From: Vibrio sp. LaRot3
Lineage (GTDB): Bacteria > Pseudomonadota > Gammaproteobacteria > Enterobacterales > Vibrionaceae
Length of the DNA stretch: 63,900 nt
Direction of reading: 5' to 3'
Assembly (NCBI RefSeq): GCF_027587025.1
Contig: NZ_JAPPTI010000015.1
Span: 1-63,900, forward strand
In this document: positions 1 to 9,074 of the stretch, piece by piece
Position numbering within the stretch: position 1 is the first letter of the stretch
How the letters are laid out: every line of letters starts with the position of its first letter
Made by a program: the position numbers and the translations under genes
Notes under the pieces: model-generated
Told to the model about the DNA's origin: nothing
What the model saw: only the letters and a program-made list of their open reading frames with translations
The model's database searches: none

Positions 1-39
1 TACGTGCGGTTTCGTACGTTCAAATTTTTCTTTAGACAT
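1..39 (-). CDS. tuf: elongation factor Tu, first 13 codons (cut by window edge)
   Basis: The minus strand reads ATG at 39-37 and encodes MSKEKFERTKPHV, the exact N-terminus of EF-Tu, the GTPase that delivers aminoacyl-tRNA to the ribosome. A Shine-Dalgarno sequence (AGAGGGAC) lies just upstream. The rest of the gene lies left of the window. It follows four tRNA genes on the same strand, as tufB does in the Thr-Tyr-Gly-Thr-tufB operon of gamma-proteobacteria, so it is very probably the tufB-type copy, co-transcribed with them. Only 13 residues are visible, but the match is unambiguous. Confidence 0.93.
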   Translation of the reverse strand, partial: MSKEKFERTKPHV

Positions 40-176
40 GAGTTGTCCCTCTAGGTACGGATTTAGGTGGCTTTGATGACCACGCAACCAAAAAGTATTG
101 GTGATTAAGTTACCTTCAATCACTAAACGTAGTTTAGTAGAGAGAAAGTATCAAAAGGAAAAGTGTGCTTGAGAGC

Positions 177-252
<76 letters not shown>

Positions 253-264
253 ATCACTATTGAG

Positions 265-339
<75 letters not shown>

Positions 340-374
340 AACACGTAACTCTGTGAGCTATTTCCTTAAGAATA

Positions 375-459
<85 letters not shown>

Positions 460-495
460 AAATTTTTAAGCCATTCTCACTACTAAAGGAGAGAA

Positions 496-571
<76 letters not shown>

Positions 572-584
572 ATAAGTGGTGCGC

Positions 585-613
585 ATTCTATTGAATGATT
601 TTCTGCCTTGCAA
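585..613 (-). promoter_or_regulatory. sigma-70 promoter of the tRNA-tuf operon
   Basis: On the minus strand, TTGCAA (613-608), a 17-bp spacer and TAGAAT (590-585) stand just upstream of tRNA-Thr(TGT). The -10 is followed by GCGCACC, the GC-rich discriminator typical of stringently controlled stable-RNA promoters. That control is inferred from family knowledge. Confidence 0.75.
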
Positions 614-779
614 TAGCAAATTCAAAAAAAGTAAGGTTTTTCCTCTCTTTCTGTTCATTTGCTGAATTTTCGCACAATTTCAGTCAATAAAAACAAATCT
701 GCAGTGTCAGCCATTTGCTTTCTATTCGGGTTGATGTATTTTCGCAGCTCGCACTATAAGAACCAGAGTTAGGAAGACC

Positions 780-1703
780 ATGACACCGTATCTCTCTTTT
801 AACCGTCAGCAATGGGCCGAATTGCGTAATGCCGTGCCTATGACGCTGTCCGAAGAAGACCTAAAAGAGCTACAAGGCGTAAACGAAAGCCTAACCATGC
901 AAGAGTCGGTAGAGATCTATTTGCCACTCGCTCGCCTACTCAACCTTTATATAGCAGCTCGTCAGAGCCGCAACTCTGTATTGCACAACTTTTTAGGCGG
1001 TCAAGAAAGCGCACCACCCTTTATTATTGGGATTGCAGGCAGTGTTGCGGTAGGAAAAAGCACCACAGCACGTCTGCTCAAAGCACTGCTCTCTCGCTGG
1101 GATAATCACCCAAAAGTCGAGCTGGTCACCACCGATGGTTTCTTATATCCCAAGAAGGTGCTCGATGAACGTGGCATCATGCACCGTAAAGGCTTTCCAG
1201 AATCTTACGACATCAAAAGTTTGGTGGAATTTGTCTCTGATGTTAAAGCGGGCAAACCTAACTTAGAAGTCCCAGTTTACTCACATATTACTTACGATAT
1301 TACCGACGAAGTGAAGACCATCGATCGCCCTGACGTGCTCATTATTGAAGGTTTAAACGTTTTACAAAGTGGTATGGATTATCCGCAAGAGCCTCACCGA
1401 GTGTTTGTGTCAGATTTTCTCGATTTCTCACTCTATGTTGACGCCGACACTGATGTTATTGAACATTGGTATGTTCAGCGGTTCTTAAAGTTTCGCCAAG
1501 GTGCATTCTTAAAGCCCGGCTCTTACTTTAGCCATTACACGCAATTGAGTGAGCAGGAAGCCATTGCTAAGGCAAAGGATATTTGGCAGTCGATCAACGG
1601 CCTCAACCTCAACCAAAATATATTACCAACTAAAGGGCGAGCTCAGTTGGTGTTGAAAAAAGGCTCTGACCACAGCGTTGAAGAGATCTTGCTTAGAAAA
1701 TAA
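780..1703 (+). CDS. coaA: type I pantothenate kinase
   Basis: Cytoplasmic kinase that phosphorylates pantothenate with ATP, the first and rate-limiting step of coenzyme A synthesis; the enzyme family is feedback-inhibited by CoA. The 307-residue length fits the bacterial type I family. The Walker A motif GSVAVGKS is at residues 87-94 and is followed by the VTTDGFLYP segment. The start is supported by AGGAAG eight bases upstream. It diverges from the tRNA-tuf operon across about 200 bp, the same neighbourhood as in enterobacteria (coaA beside the thrU-tufB cluster), and ends in a strong bidirectional terminator. Confidence 0.97.
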   Translation: MTPYLSFNRQQWAELRNAVPMTLSEEDLKELQGVNESLTMQESVEIYLPLARLLNLYIAARQSRNSVLHNFLGGQESAPPFIIGIAGSVAVGKSTTARLLKALLSRWDNHPKVELVTTDGFLYPKKVLDERGIMHRKGFPESYDIKSLVEFVSDVKAGKPNLEVPVYSHITYDITDEVKTIDRPDVLIIEGLNVLQSGMDYPQEPHRVFVSDFLDFSLYVDADTDVIEHWYVQRFLKFRQGAFLKPGSYFSHYTQLSEQEAIAKAKDIWQSINGLNLNQNILPTKGRAQLVLKKGSDHSVEEILLRK

Positions 1704-1720
1704 TCCTTACTCCCAAAAAC

Positions 1721-1750
1721 AAAAAACCAGAGCAATCGCTCTGGTTTTTT
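1721..1750. terminator. bidirectional terminator between coaA and the DUF805 gene
   Basis: Hairpin AAAAAACCAGAGC / GCTCTGGTTTTTT with an AATC loop. T-tracts exist on both strands, serving the convergent coaA and DUF805 genes. Confidence 0.9.
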
Positions 1751-1778
1751 ACGTTCTGCATTAGAGTACAGCTCTGCT

Positions 1779-2204
1779 CTATTTTGGCTCTGGTCCATAT
1801 TGGTTGTTACCAGACTGACCTTTTAGAAAGCCACATTCAATCAAAATCCATGCGCCACACACTAATGCCGCCAGAGAGCTAACCATCTGTAAAGTGCTCG
1901 CAGGACCTGCTGATGCCGACTCTCCTACAGGTACAGTCATGCGGCCAATCACTAACGGTAGATTCATTAATAGCCACCAGCTTGATTTGCCTCGGTCATG
2001 CCAACGTTTAGCGGTAATCGCTAAATCTGGGATCAACACAAAGATGAGAAATACCGGTAAAATCAGGTGTGCTTGCGCTGGAAATAACTGACTCATGCCT
2101 ACAGCAAAGCCAACAATCATAATGTAGTAAACAGCATTCCAAATCCAAAACACTTTACGGCCAATGCGGCCCTGAAAAGAAAACAGCAGTTCTTTAATCG
2201 ACAT
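1779..2204 (-). CDS. DUF805 family inner-membrane protein
   Basis: A 141-residue protein that opens with FSFQGRIGRKVFWIWN, the typical N-terminal signature of DUF805 (YhaH/YhaI-like) proteins, followed by about four hydrophobic helices and the conserved AKRWHDRGKSSWW segment. Its molecular role is unknown. It starts 26 bp after the end of the CHMI-like gene on the same strand, so the two are probably one transcript. AAGAGA lies just upstream of the ATG. Confidence 0.85.
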   Translation of the reverse strand: MSIKELLFSFQGRIGRKVFWIWNAVYYIMIVGFAVGMSQLFPAQAHLILPVFLIFVLIPDLAITAKRWHDRGKSSWWLLMNLPLVIGRMTVPVGESASAGPASTLQMVSSLAALVCGAWILIECGFLKGQSGNNQYGPEPK

Positions 2205-2230
2205 TTCTCTTACCTAAAAAATAACGTGGC

Positions 2231-2578
2231 TCAATTCACCACTTTTTGAAAACAATCAATGTCCATATCACGCACATTGACGGTTAAACTTCGAATATGG
2301 CTCGCCTGATCTTGCAGTATGTTCATTAACTGGCGGGAAAGTTCACGCTTTTGTTCTTGAGTTCGGCCACTCAGTAACTCAAACGTAATATGAATAAAAT
2401 CGACACTATTGGCCTCTTCGCCTACTAACCAATCATGGTAGCGCGTCGCTCTCGACTTCACCGAAGCAACATCAAACAAACCCGATTGTAATGCTACATG
2501 ATGTAAATCTTCCAGTAAGCCTTGTACATTGACGCGTTCATCAACCGAATTCGAGTATTCCATTACTAAGTTTGGCAT
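2231..2578 (-). CDS. 5-carboxymethyl-2-hydroxymuconate isomerase family protein
   Basis: 115 residues beginning MPNLVMEYS, so that after removal of Met a Pro1 is exposed, the general base of the tautomerase superfamily. The spacing of VKSRA, FIHITFELLSGR and the C-terminal strand fits the CHMI (HpaF) family, which isomerises a homoprotocatechuate breakdown product. No other hpa genes are nearby, so the physiological substrate here is uncertain and the protein may be a general tautomerase. SD AGGGAAT precedes the ATG; likely co-transcribed with the DUF805 gene downstream. Confidence 0.8.
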   Translation of the reverse strand: MPNLVMEYSNSVDERVNVQGLLEDLHHVALQSGLFDVASVKSRATRYHDWLVGEEANSVDFIHITFELLSGRTQEQKRELSRQLMNILQDQASHIRSLTVNVRDMDIDCFQKVVN

Positions 2579-2772
2579 GCGATTCCCTGCTTAAGAGCTG
2601 ATAGAGGCCACAGTATTACCAATTTCACCATCAGATTCCGAGTCTCATACTATTATTCTGTTTGTTGGATCACTGATCCTCTCTTGATCGACCTTTGTTT
2701 AGTAAATTGCTCCGACCATTGATTGAGATTCGATTAAGAAATGATTCGGGTCATGATCTGCTGGATTTATTC

Positions 2773-2781
2773 TGTTATATT
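2773..2781 (+). promoter_or_regulatory. possible extended -10 element upstream of tpiA
   Basis: TG-T-TATATT stands 55 bp before the tpiA start with no convincing -35. Extended -10 promoters can work without one. This is a pattern match only; the remaining 2579-2770 shows nothing else I can assign. Confidence 0.35.
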
Positions 2782-2836
2782 CCTACGTAGATTTTTTACA
2801 TTAACGCTTTAATTTAAATAATACGGAGATATTCCT

Positions 2837-3607
2837 ATGCGTCGTCCTGTAGTGATGGGTAACTGGAAACTTAATGGCAGCAAAGCTATGGTTAAAGAGC
2901 TGCTAACTGGTCTTAATGCTGAACTTGAAGGCGTTGAAGGTGTAGACGTAGCAGTAGCTCCACCAGCTCTATACATCGACCTAGCTGAGCGTGTAATCGC
3001 AGAAGGCGGCAACAAGATCATCCTTGGTGCTCAAAACACTGACCTAAACAACAGCGGTGCTTTCACTGGCGACATGTCTCCAGAAATGCTGAAAGACTTC
3101 GGTGCTACTCACATCATCATCGGTCACTCAGAGCGTCGTGAATACCACAACGAATCTGACGAGTTCATCGCGAAGAAATTCAACTTCCTAAAAGAGAACG
3201 GCCTAAAACCTGTTTTCTGTATCGGTGAAACTGACGCTCAAAACGAAGCGGGCGAAACTGAAGCAGTTTGTGCACGTCAAATCAACGCAGTTATCGACAC
3301 TTACGGTGTTGAAGCTCTAAACGGCGCAATCATCGCTTACGAACCAATCTGGGCTATCGGTACTGGTAAAGCAGCAACAGCTGAAGATGCACAACGCATC
3401 CACGCTTCTATCCGCGCACTAATCGCAGCGAAAGACGAAGCAGTAGCAGCACAAGTAATCATCCAGTACGGCGGTTCTGTTAAGCCAGAAAACGCTGAAG
3501 CTTACTTCTCACAACCAGACATCGATGGTGCTCTAGTTGGTGGTGCTTCTCTAGACGCTAAGAGCTTCGCAGCTATTGCTAAAGCAGCGGCAGCAGCTAA
3601 AGCATAA
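2837..3607 (+). CDS. tpiA: triosephosphate isomerase
   Basis: Interconverts dihydroxyacetone phosphate and glyceraldehyde-3-phosphate in glycolysis and gluconeogenesis. 256 residues, the usual length. Catalytic residues are visible: N9/K11 in GNWKLNG, H97 in IIGHSERR and E169 in AYEPIWAIGTG. The phosphate-binding loop GGSVKPEN is near the C-terminus. Codon use is strongly biased towards the preferred set (CTA, GGT, GAA), as expected for a highly expressed gene. SD GGAGAT precedes the ATG. Monocistronic, with its own terminator. Confidence 0.98.
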   Translation: MRRPVVMGNWKLNGSKAMVKELLTGLNAELEGVEGVDVAVAPPALYIDLAERVIAEGGNKIILGAQNTDLNNSGAFTGDMSPEMLKDFGATHIIIGHSERREYHNESDEFIAKKFNFLKENGLKPVFCIGETDAQNEAGETEAVCARQINAVIDTYGVEALNGAIIAYEPIWAIGTGKAATAEDAQRIHASIRALIAAKDEAVAAQVIIQYGGSVKPENAEAYFSQPDIDGALVGGASLDAKSFAAIAKAAAAAKA

Positions 3608-3633
3608 TTTCAACCTAGTTGAAAACGCATTGA

Positions 3634-3659
3634 AAGGTCAGCTTCGGCTGGCCTTTTTT
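3634..3659 (+). terminator. tpiA terminator
   Basis: Stem GGTCAGC / GCTGGCC with a TTCG tetraloop followed by TTTTTT. Confidence 0.88.
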
Positions 3660-3739
3660 ATTGCCTCAATACTCGTCAATCACTACCCCATCCATCCTTA
3701 ATCAAGTACTCTAGCCTTTTCCATCAACTTAATTGTGTT

Positions 3740-5083
3740 ATGCAAGATAAGCACGGCCTACTCAATGGCCCTATTCCTCAAGTATTGCGTCAAATGACCG
3801 TCCCTATGACCGTCGGGCTGATTGCGATCTTGATGTTTAACTTGGTGGATACCTTTTTCATCTCTCTGCTCGGCACTGATGCACTCGCTGCGGTGAGCTA
3901 TACCTTCCCAGTTACCTTTGGCGTTAACTGCATCACCATGGGTATAGGAATGGGCTTGTCGACCAATATTGGCCGTCTATTAGGCCAAGGCCAAGCTCAA
4001 GATGCCGCGCGTTTTTCTACCCATGGTCTTATTCTGGCGGTCATCTTGGTTGCGTTAGCATCGACATTGGGCTTATTTACAATCGAGCCTCTATTTCTGC
4101 TGCTCGGTGCAGAGCCAAGCCTAATCCCTATGATTGAGCAATACATGGCGGTTTGGTATATGGCCATTCCTTTGCTCGTTCTGCCTATGGCAGGGAACGC
4201 GGCCATTCGTGCGACTGGCGATACCAAAACACCCGCCAAGATCATGATGACGGCAGGGTTGATCAATGGCGTACTCGACCCATTATTGATATTTGGTTAC
4301 GGGCCATTCCCTGAGCTGGGAATTCAAGGTGCAGCTATCGCCAGTGCGTTCAGCTGGCTAGGTGCGTTGTGCGGATCACTGTTTGTTTTGATCAAACGCG
4401 AAAAGCTGCTCACGTGGCCAAAAGCGCCTTTCATGATGCAAGATTGGAAAAACATCCTAAAGATCGGTACGCCTGCCGCCCTCTCTAGCGCTATGTCGCC
4501 GCTCTCTGGCGCGCTGCTAATGATGATACTTTCTCAGCACGGCACAGTTGCTGTGGCCGCTTATGGCGCAGCCCAACGTATCGAATCAATCCTGATATTA
4601 GTGCTCATGTCGCTGACGTCAGCACTGACTCCTTTTATGGCACAAAACTTTGGCGCAAATAATCCTGAGCGCAGCTTTGCTGGCTTATTTCTTGGTATGC
4701 GCTTTTCAATCGTCTTTCAGTTCATGATTTTTATCATGATGGTACCGCTGAGCATTCCACTCGCGGCGCTGTTCTCCCAAGAACAAGCAGTGCAAGATAT
4801 GCTTTGGCACTACTTATTAGTGGTGCCATTTGGCTATGGATTTCAAGGCATCATGATGATGCTGGTCTCGGGGCTCAATGCCCTGCATGAGCCAATGCGA
4901 GCATTCCGTTGGAGCGCAGCCCGATTGTTCTTCTTTACTCTACCGCTGGCTTGGGTAGGTGGCGAGTTATATCAGATAGAGGGCATTTTTGTCGGTATCG
5001 CGGTAGGTAATATTCTCGGTGGCATCTTAGGTTATGTGTACACATTACGATTGCGCGAAGAACATTTACCCCATTCCGCTTAA
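3740..5083 (+). CDS. MATE family multidrug/Na+ antiporter (VmrA-like)
   Basis: 447 residues with about 12 hydrophobic helices in two repeats. The N-terminal segment (PIPQVLRQMTVPMTVG, then NLVDTFFISLLGTDALAA) matches the NorM/DinF-type MATE fold, which expels cationic drugs in exchange for Na+ or H+. From memory it resembles VmrA of V. parahaemolyticus, but I cannot confirm orthology. No recognisable Shine-Dalgarno precedes the ATG at 3740 (GTGTT upstream), which suggests weak translation or a leaderless transcript. Convergent with rraA through a shared terminator. Confidence 0.88.
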   Translation: MQDKHGLLNGPIPQVLRQMTVPMTVGLIAILMFNLVDTFFISLLGTDALAAVSYTFPVTFGVNCITMGIGMGLSTNIGRLLGQGQAQDAARFSTHGLILAVILVALASTLGLFTIEPLFLLLGAEPSLIPMIEQYMAVWYMAIPLLVLPMAGNAAIRATGDTKTPAKIMMTAGLINGVLDPLLIFGYGPFPELGIQGAAIASAFSWLGALCGSLFVLIKREKLLTWPKAPFMMQDWKNILKIGTPAALSSAMSPLSGALLMMILSQHGTVAVAAYGAAQRIESILILVLMSLTSALTPFMAQNFGANNPERSFAGLFLGMRFSIVFQFMIFIMMVPLSIPLAALFSQEQAVQDMLWHYLLVVPFGYGFQGIMMMLVSGLNALHEPMRAFRWSAARLFFFTLPLAWVGGELYQIEGIFVGIAVGNILGGILGYVYTLRLREEHLPHSA

Positions 5084-5114
5084 GCAACACTAAAAACCGT
5101 CCCCCCAAAACAAC

Positions 5115-5140
5115 AACGCCAGCATATCTGCTGGCGTTTT
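5115..5140. terminator. bidirectional terminator between the MATE gene and rraA
   Basis: Perfect 10-bp stem AACGCCAGCA / TGCTGGCGTT with a TATC loop and TTTT on the plus strand. Confidence 0.82.
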
Positions 5141-5157
5141 CGAAATCAGGTTAAGCG

Positions 5158-5673
5158 TTAAAGCTCCGGCTCTTCTTCATCAAGCTCTAAATCGACATTG
5201 AGTGGCTCTTGAGACAGAATAATGCCGGTATTATCAGCGTAGAGGTAGTCTTCCGGTAAGAAAGTGACACCACCAAAGTTAACTGGAATATCCGTCTCAC
5301 CTTCACCTTTGTTGGTTGCACCAACAGGAATCGATGCCAGAGCTTGGATACCAATGCTCATGTCTTCCAGCTCATCCACTTCACGAACGCAGCCGTAAAC
5401 CACAATACCTTCCCACTCGTTTTCTTCGGCTAGTGTCGCGATTTCAGCATCAATCAGCGCACGACGCAGTGAGCCACCGCCATCAATAAGTAATACTCGA
5501 CCAACACCATCTTGCTCTAAGATATCGCGAATAATGCCGTTATCTTCAAAGCACTTAATCGTGGTTACCTGACCAGCAAACGAAGCGCTGCCGCCAAAGT
5601 TGCTGAACATAGGTTCTACTACGTCTACTTGATCTAAGTAGATATCACACAAAGCTGAAGTATTGTATTCCAT
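5158..5673 (-). CDS. rraA: ribonuclease E activity regulator RraA
   Basis: Trimeric protein that binds the C-terminal scaffold of RNase E and inhibits mRNA decay. The start is set at MEYNTSALCDIY because the enterobacterial protein begins MKYDTSELCDIY; the five codons upstream in the same frame are not part of the family. This gives 171 residues. The conserved GGSASFAGQVTTIKC and LIDGGGSLRRALIDAEIA segments are present. It ends in an acidic tail (LDEEEPEL). It lies 75 bp downstream of menA on the same strand, the standard menA-rraA pairing. Confidence 0.94.
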   Translation of the reverse strand: MEYNTSALCDIYLDQVDVVEPMFSNFGGSASFAGQVTTIKCFEDNGIIRDILEQDGVGRVLLIDGGGSLRRALIDAEIATLAEENEWEGIVVYGCVREVDELEDMSIGIQALASIPVGATNKGEGETDIPVNFGGVTFLPEDYLYADNTGIILSQEPLNVDLELDEEEPEL

Positions 5674-5748
5674 CGCATTTCGTCTCATAGCATTGGTCTA
5701 TTAATCGAGTATATCCAGTCAGTAAGTCATTGCAATGACAAACGGTGA

Positions 5749-6666
5749 TCATCTCACCAGAGTTTGAGCTATAACCACTCCGGCAAACAATAGGTTAGTC
5801 ACCAACGAACATTTCACTATAACTGGCATCATTGGCGCAATATGGGCAGGTTCTTCTGCCAGCCACACGGCCTTACCGTGCTTAAACACCACTAATGCAC
5901 TAAATAAGAAAGGTAACGTTACCCAGACAGGCGCAGGTTGCAGCATCAGATACACCACAAACGCAAGCACCGCACCAATAAGTAACGCAAAGTGGTAATG
6001 CTTCGCGCGCTTTTGACCCAGTCTTACAGCCACGGTGCGTTTACCGCACTGCTCATCGTTTTCAATATCACGCATGTTATTGATGTTCAAAACCGCCACT
6101 GCGAGTAAACCGCAACCCACAGCCGGTAATACGAGCGATGGCTCAACAATCCCAGTGTGTAGGAAGTACGTTCCCGCGACGCCGAGTAAACCAAAGAAGA
6201 TAAACACAGAGATATCGCCAAGGCCAACATAGCCATAAGGTTTGTTACCGACGGTATAAGCAATCGCTGCGATGATGGCCAACACACCCAAACCTAAAAA
6301 CGCCAAGATGCTTTCCATGCTATTTAACGAATGCAGAACTAGGGCTAAACCTGATATCGCGGTAAAAATAATATTAACGATGATCGCCTGTTTCATGGTC
6401 TTAAGGGATACGGCACCCGATTGGATGGCACGAGTCGGACCAAGGCGTTTGTCGTTGTCTGTACCTTTAACGGCATCACCGTAATCATTGGCAAGGTTAG
6501 ACAGAATCTGTAATAGCGTCGCGGTAATAAAGGCCAGCACAGCGACAGAAAGCGAGAAATGATGCGTCGAAAACGCTAGCACACTACCAGTCAAAATAGA
6601 GACCAGTGCCAGTGGCAAAGTTTTAGGTCGAGCGGCATCAAGCCATATTTGTAGTGTCTGTTTCAT
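5749..6666 (-). CDS. menA: 1,4-dihydroxy-2-naphthoate polyprenyltransferase
   Basis: Inner-membrane UbiA-family enzyme that attaches the polyprenyl chain to dihydroxynaphthoate, giving demethylmenaquinone for anaerobic respiration. 305 residues with about eight to nine membrane helices. The first Asp-rich motif lies in NLANDYGDAVKGTDNDKR and the second in NNMRDIENDEQCGKRT, both prenyl-diphosphate/Mg2+ binding. Operon with rraA. The SD in front of the ATG is poor. Confidence 0.95.
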   Translation of the reverse strand: MKQTLQIWLDAARPKTLPLALVSILTGSVLAFSTHHFSLSVAVLAFITATLLQILSNLANDYGDAVKGTDNDKRLGPTRAIQSGAVSLKTMKQAIIVNIIFTAISGLALVLHSLNSMESILAFLGLGVLAIIAAIAYTVGNKPYGYVGLGDISVFIFFGLLGVAGTYFLHTGIVEPSLVLPAVGCGLLAVAVLNINNMRDIENDEQCGKRTVAVRLGQKRAKHYHFALLIGAVLAFVVYLMLQPAPVWVTLPFLFSALVVFKHGKAVWLAEEPAHIAPMMPVIVKCSLVTNLLFAGVVIAQTLVR

Positions 6667-6733
6667 TTTGTAAGTTTAGTAACATATCTCTATTTGAAAA
6701 TTGTGTCACATCAATGATTACTCCGCAAAAACT

Positions 6734-6760
6734 AAAAAAGGCCACCGAAGTGACCTTTTT
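6734..6760 (-). terminator. efp terminator
   Basis: On the minus strand AAGGTCAC-TTCG-GTGGCCTT with flanking A and T tracts, directly after the efp stop. The UUCG loop is on the minus strand, so it belongs to efp rather than to a plus-strand transcript. Confidence 0.88.
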
Positions 6761-6781
6761 ATAATTTTAAGCAAGTAAAGC

Positions 6782-7348
6782 TTACTTAACACGACCTACG
6801 TATTCTGCAGAGCGAGTATCCACTTTGATCACTTCACCGATTGCGATGAATAGAGGTACACGAACTACCGCACCAGTGCTCAGTGTCGCTGGTTTGCCGC
6901 CAGTACCTTGAGTATCGCCTTTTAGGCCAGGGTCAGTTTCTGTAACTTCTAGCTCTACGAAGTTTGGTGGAGTAACTGCGATTGGGTTACCGTTCCATAG
7001 AGTCAGCATACAAGTGTTGTTTTCTACCAACCACTTAGCGTTCTCGCCTACCGCTTTAGTATCTGCTGCGATCTGCTCGAATGTTTCGTTGTTCATAAAG
7101 TGGTAGAATTCGCCGTCGTTATATAGATAATCTAGGTCGATATCCATTACGTCTGCAACTTCACAAGTTTCGCCAGACTTAAAGGTTTTCTCTAGCACTT
7201 TACCAGAAAGAAGTTTACGAATTTTAACGCGGTTGAACGCTTGGCCTTTACCTGGTTTTACGTATTCGTTTTCCAGGATAACGCAAGGCTCGTTATCAAG
7301 CATTAATTTAAGACCGCCTTTAAATTCATTGGTGCTAACAGTAGCCAT
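6782..7348 (-). CDS. efp: elongation factor P
   Basis: Translation factor that relieves ribosome stalling at polyproline stretches. 188 residues in three beta-barrel domains. The tip loop YVKPGKGQAF carries K34, the lysine that EpmA/EpmB convert to (R)-beta-lysyl-lysine. Its modification enzyme epmB diverges from it only 32 bp away. SD AGAGGACA precedes the ATG. EpmA is not in this window. Confidence 0.98.
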   Translation of the reverse strand: MATVSTNEFKGGLKLMLDNEPCVILENEYVKPGKGQAFNRVKIRKLLSGKVLEKTFKSGETCEVADVMDIDLDYLYNDGEFYHFMNNETFEQIAADTKAVGENAKWLVENNTCMLTLWNGNPIAVTPPNFVELEVTETDPGLKGDTQGTGGKPATLSTGAVVRVPLFIAIGEVIKVDTRSAEYVGRVK

Positions 7349-7380
7349 TTTGTCCTCTTACATTCTTAGAGCTAAATTCA

Positions 7381-8403
7381 ATGCCGCACATCATAACCCG
7401 AAATATCGAATCTGTTGAGCAAAACTGGCTCAAACAGCTAGCGAATGGGATCTCTGATCCAGCTAAGTTGCTTGAACATTTGCAGATTGATCCTGCTCCT
7501 TGGCAACTTGGATTCAAAGCTCGTCGGCTATTTGCGCAGCGTGTGCCGCAAAGTTTTGTCGATAGAATGGAAAAAGGCAATCCCTATGACCCTCTTTTGC
7601 GTCAGGTTTTACCTTTATCGGAAGAATTTCTGGTCGAGCCCGGCTACTCTACCGATCCGCTTGAAGAGCAAAACAACGAAATTCCCGGCTTGCTGCATAA
7701 ATACCGAAACCGAGCGCTAATGATTGTGAAAGGTGGCTGTGCAGTGAATTGCCGTTATTGCTTCCGTCGCCATTTCCCTTATCAAGAGAACAAAGGCAGT
7801 AAGCAAATATGGCAACAGAGCCTTGATTACATCGCCCTGCATCCAGAGCTCAATGAAATCATTTTGTCTGGTGGCGATCCTTTAATGGCGAAAGATGACG
7901 AACTGCAATGGCTAATTGATGGCATCGCAGCCATTCCTCATATTAAGCGCTTACGTATTCACTCTCGCTTACCTGTGGTGATTCCTGCTCGAGTTACTGA
8001 GCAATTGTGTTCTATGTTGGCTGAAACTCGCCTGCAAACTATTCTTGTCACGCACATCAATCACGCCAACGAAATCAATGATGAATTGATAGATTCACTA
8101 CATAAGTTAAAACGCCTTGGTGTTACTCTCCTCAACCAAGGTGTCATGCTCAAAGGCGTTAATGACTGTGTCGAGACACAAGTTAACCTTAGTGAAGCAC
8201 TGTTTGATGCAGGCGTTATGCCTTATTACATTCATGTACTTGATAAAGTACAAGGCGCGGCGCATTTCTATATCTCCGATCAACAAGCCAAAGCGATTAT
8301 GGCCGGCGTGATGGCGCGAGTTTCTGGCTACCTTGTTCCTAAGCTAACCCGTGAAATCGGCGGTCGAAGCAGCAAGACACCGCTTGATTTGCACCTAGAG
8401 TAA
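7381..8403 (+). CDS. epmB: EF-P (R)-beta-lysine aminomutase EpmB
   Basis: Radical-SAM, PLP-dependent lysine 2,3-aminomutase that makes (R)-beta-lysine for EF-P modification. 340 residues. The [4Fe-4S]/SAM motif is C120-x3-C124-x2-C127 (CAVNCRYC). SGGDPLMAKD and the C-terminal PLP-region GYLVPKLTREIGG are conserved. The start matches the family N-terminus. The gap to efp is only 32 bp, so promoters of the two genes must overlap each other or their coding regions. Its SD is weak. Confidence 0.96.
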   Translation: MPHIITRNIESVEQNWLKQLANGISDPAKLLEHLQIDPAPWQLGFKARRLFAQRVPQSFVDRMEKGNPYDPLLRQVLPLSEEFLVEPGYSTDPLEEQNNEIPGLLHKYRNRALMIVKGGCAVNCRYCFRRHFPYQENKGSKQIWQQSLDYIALHPELNEIILSGGDPLMAKDDELQWLIDGIAAIPHIKRLRIHSRLPVVIPARVTEQLCSMLAETRLQTILVTHINHANEINDELIDSLHKLKRLGVTLLNQGVMLKGVNDCVETQVNLSEALFDAGVMPYYIHVLDKVQGAAHFYISDQQAKAIMAGVMARVSGYLVPKLTREIGGRSSKTPLDLHLE

Positions 8404-8490
8404 TCAAGTACAATTTAATCTTATCGATTAAAATCTTTTGTTCGATCGCCCGGTCTTATCTAGGCATACTCCGCGCTTTTGGAGGTCATT

Positions 8491-8994
8491 ATGCCAGCAG
8501 ATATCGAACAATTACTCGACTTAGGGCCCTTTAGCTGGGCAGCGCTACTTTGCTGTGCGATCAACGGCATTTTGATTGGTGTCGAGCGACAAACTCGCGG
8601 TAAACCGGTAGGGATTCGCACCTCGATCTTGGTGATCTCCGGTACGTATTTCTTTATGTCGATGGCCGTTTCATTGTCACCAAATACGCTCGATCAGGCA
8701 CGAGTACTCGGTCAAATCATTACTGGCGTCGGCTTTTTGGGTGCTGGAGTCATGATGACTCTAGATGGCAAGATTCATGGCGTTACCTCAGCAGCCGTTA
8801 TTTGGGTATTGGCCGCATTAGGGATGATGATAGGCCTAGGGTACATGCAGCAATCGGTGTTGATCACGACACTTACGCTAACCGTGTTGCTTGGTGTTGA
8901 TAAGGCGGAAAACCGCATTAAGTCTCTACGTCGCGGGGTTCACCAAAAATTCCAAAGCCGTAAACTGCCACGCAGTAAAATAAGCGACAAATAA
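8491..8994 (+). CDS. MgtC/SapB family membrane protein
   Basis: 167 residues with about five hydrophobic helices. NGILIGVERQTRGKPVGIRTS and GVGFLGAGVMM are the hallmark segments of the MgtC/SapB N-terminal domain. The family includes the MgtC virulence factor that inhibits F-type ATPase, but short members such as this lack the MgtC C-terminal ACT-like domain and their role is unknown. I chose the ATG at 8491 because a strong GGAGG ends six bases before it; the in-frame TTG at 8479 overlaps that SD. Confidence 0.82.
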   Translation: MPADIEQLLDLGPFSWAALLCCAINGILIGVERQTRGKPVGIRTSILVISGTYFFMSMAVSLSPNTLDQARVLGQIITGVGFLGAGVMMTLDGKIHGVTSAAVIWVLAALGMMIGLGYMQQSVLITTLTLTVLLGVDKAENRIKSLRRGVHQKFQSRKLPRSKISDK

Positions 8995-9025
8995 ATGCTA
9001 TTCATCTTTCGACATTTTCAGACAT

Positions 9026-9057
9026 AAAAAAACCACCTCATTTGAGGTGGTTTTTTT
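9026..9057. terminator. bidirectional terminator, mgtC-like gene / pfkA
   Basis: AAAACCACCTCA-TT-TGAGGTGGTTTT with seven A and seven T on either side; serves two convergent genes. Confidence 0.9.
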
Positions 9058-9074
9058 CAATGCAAAGCGCTGGA

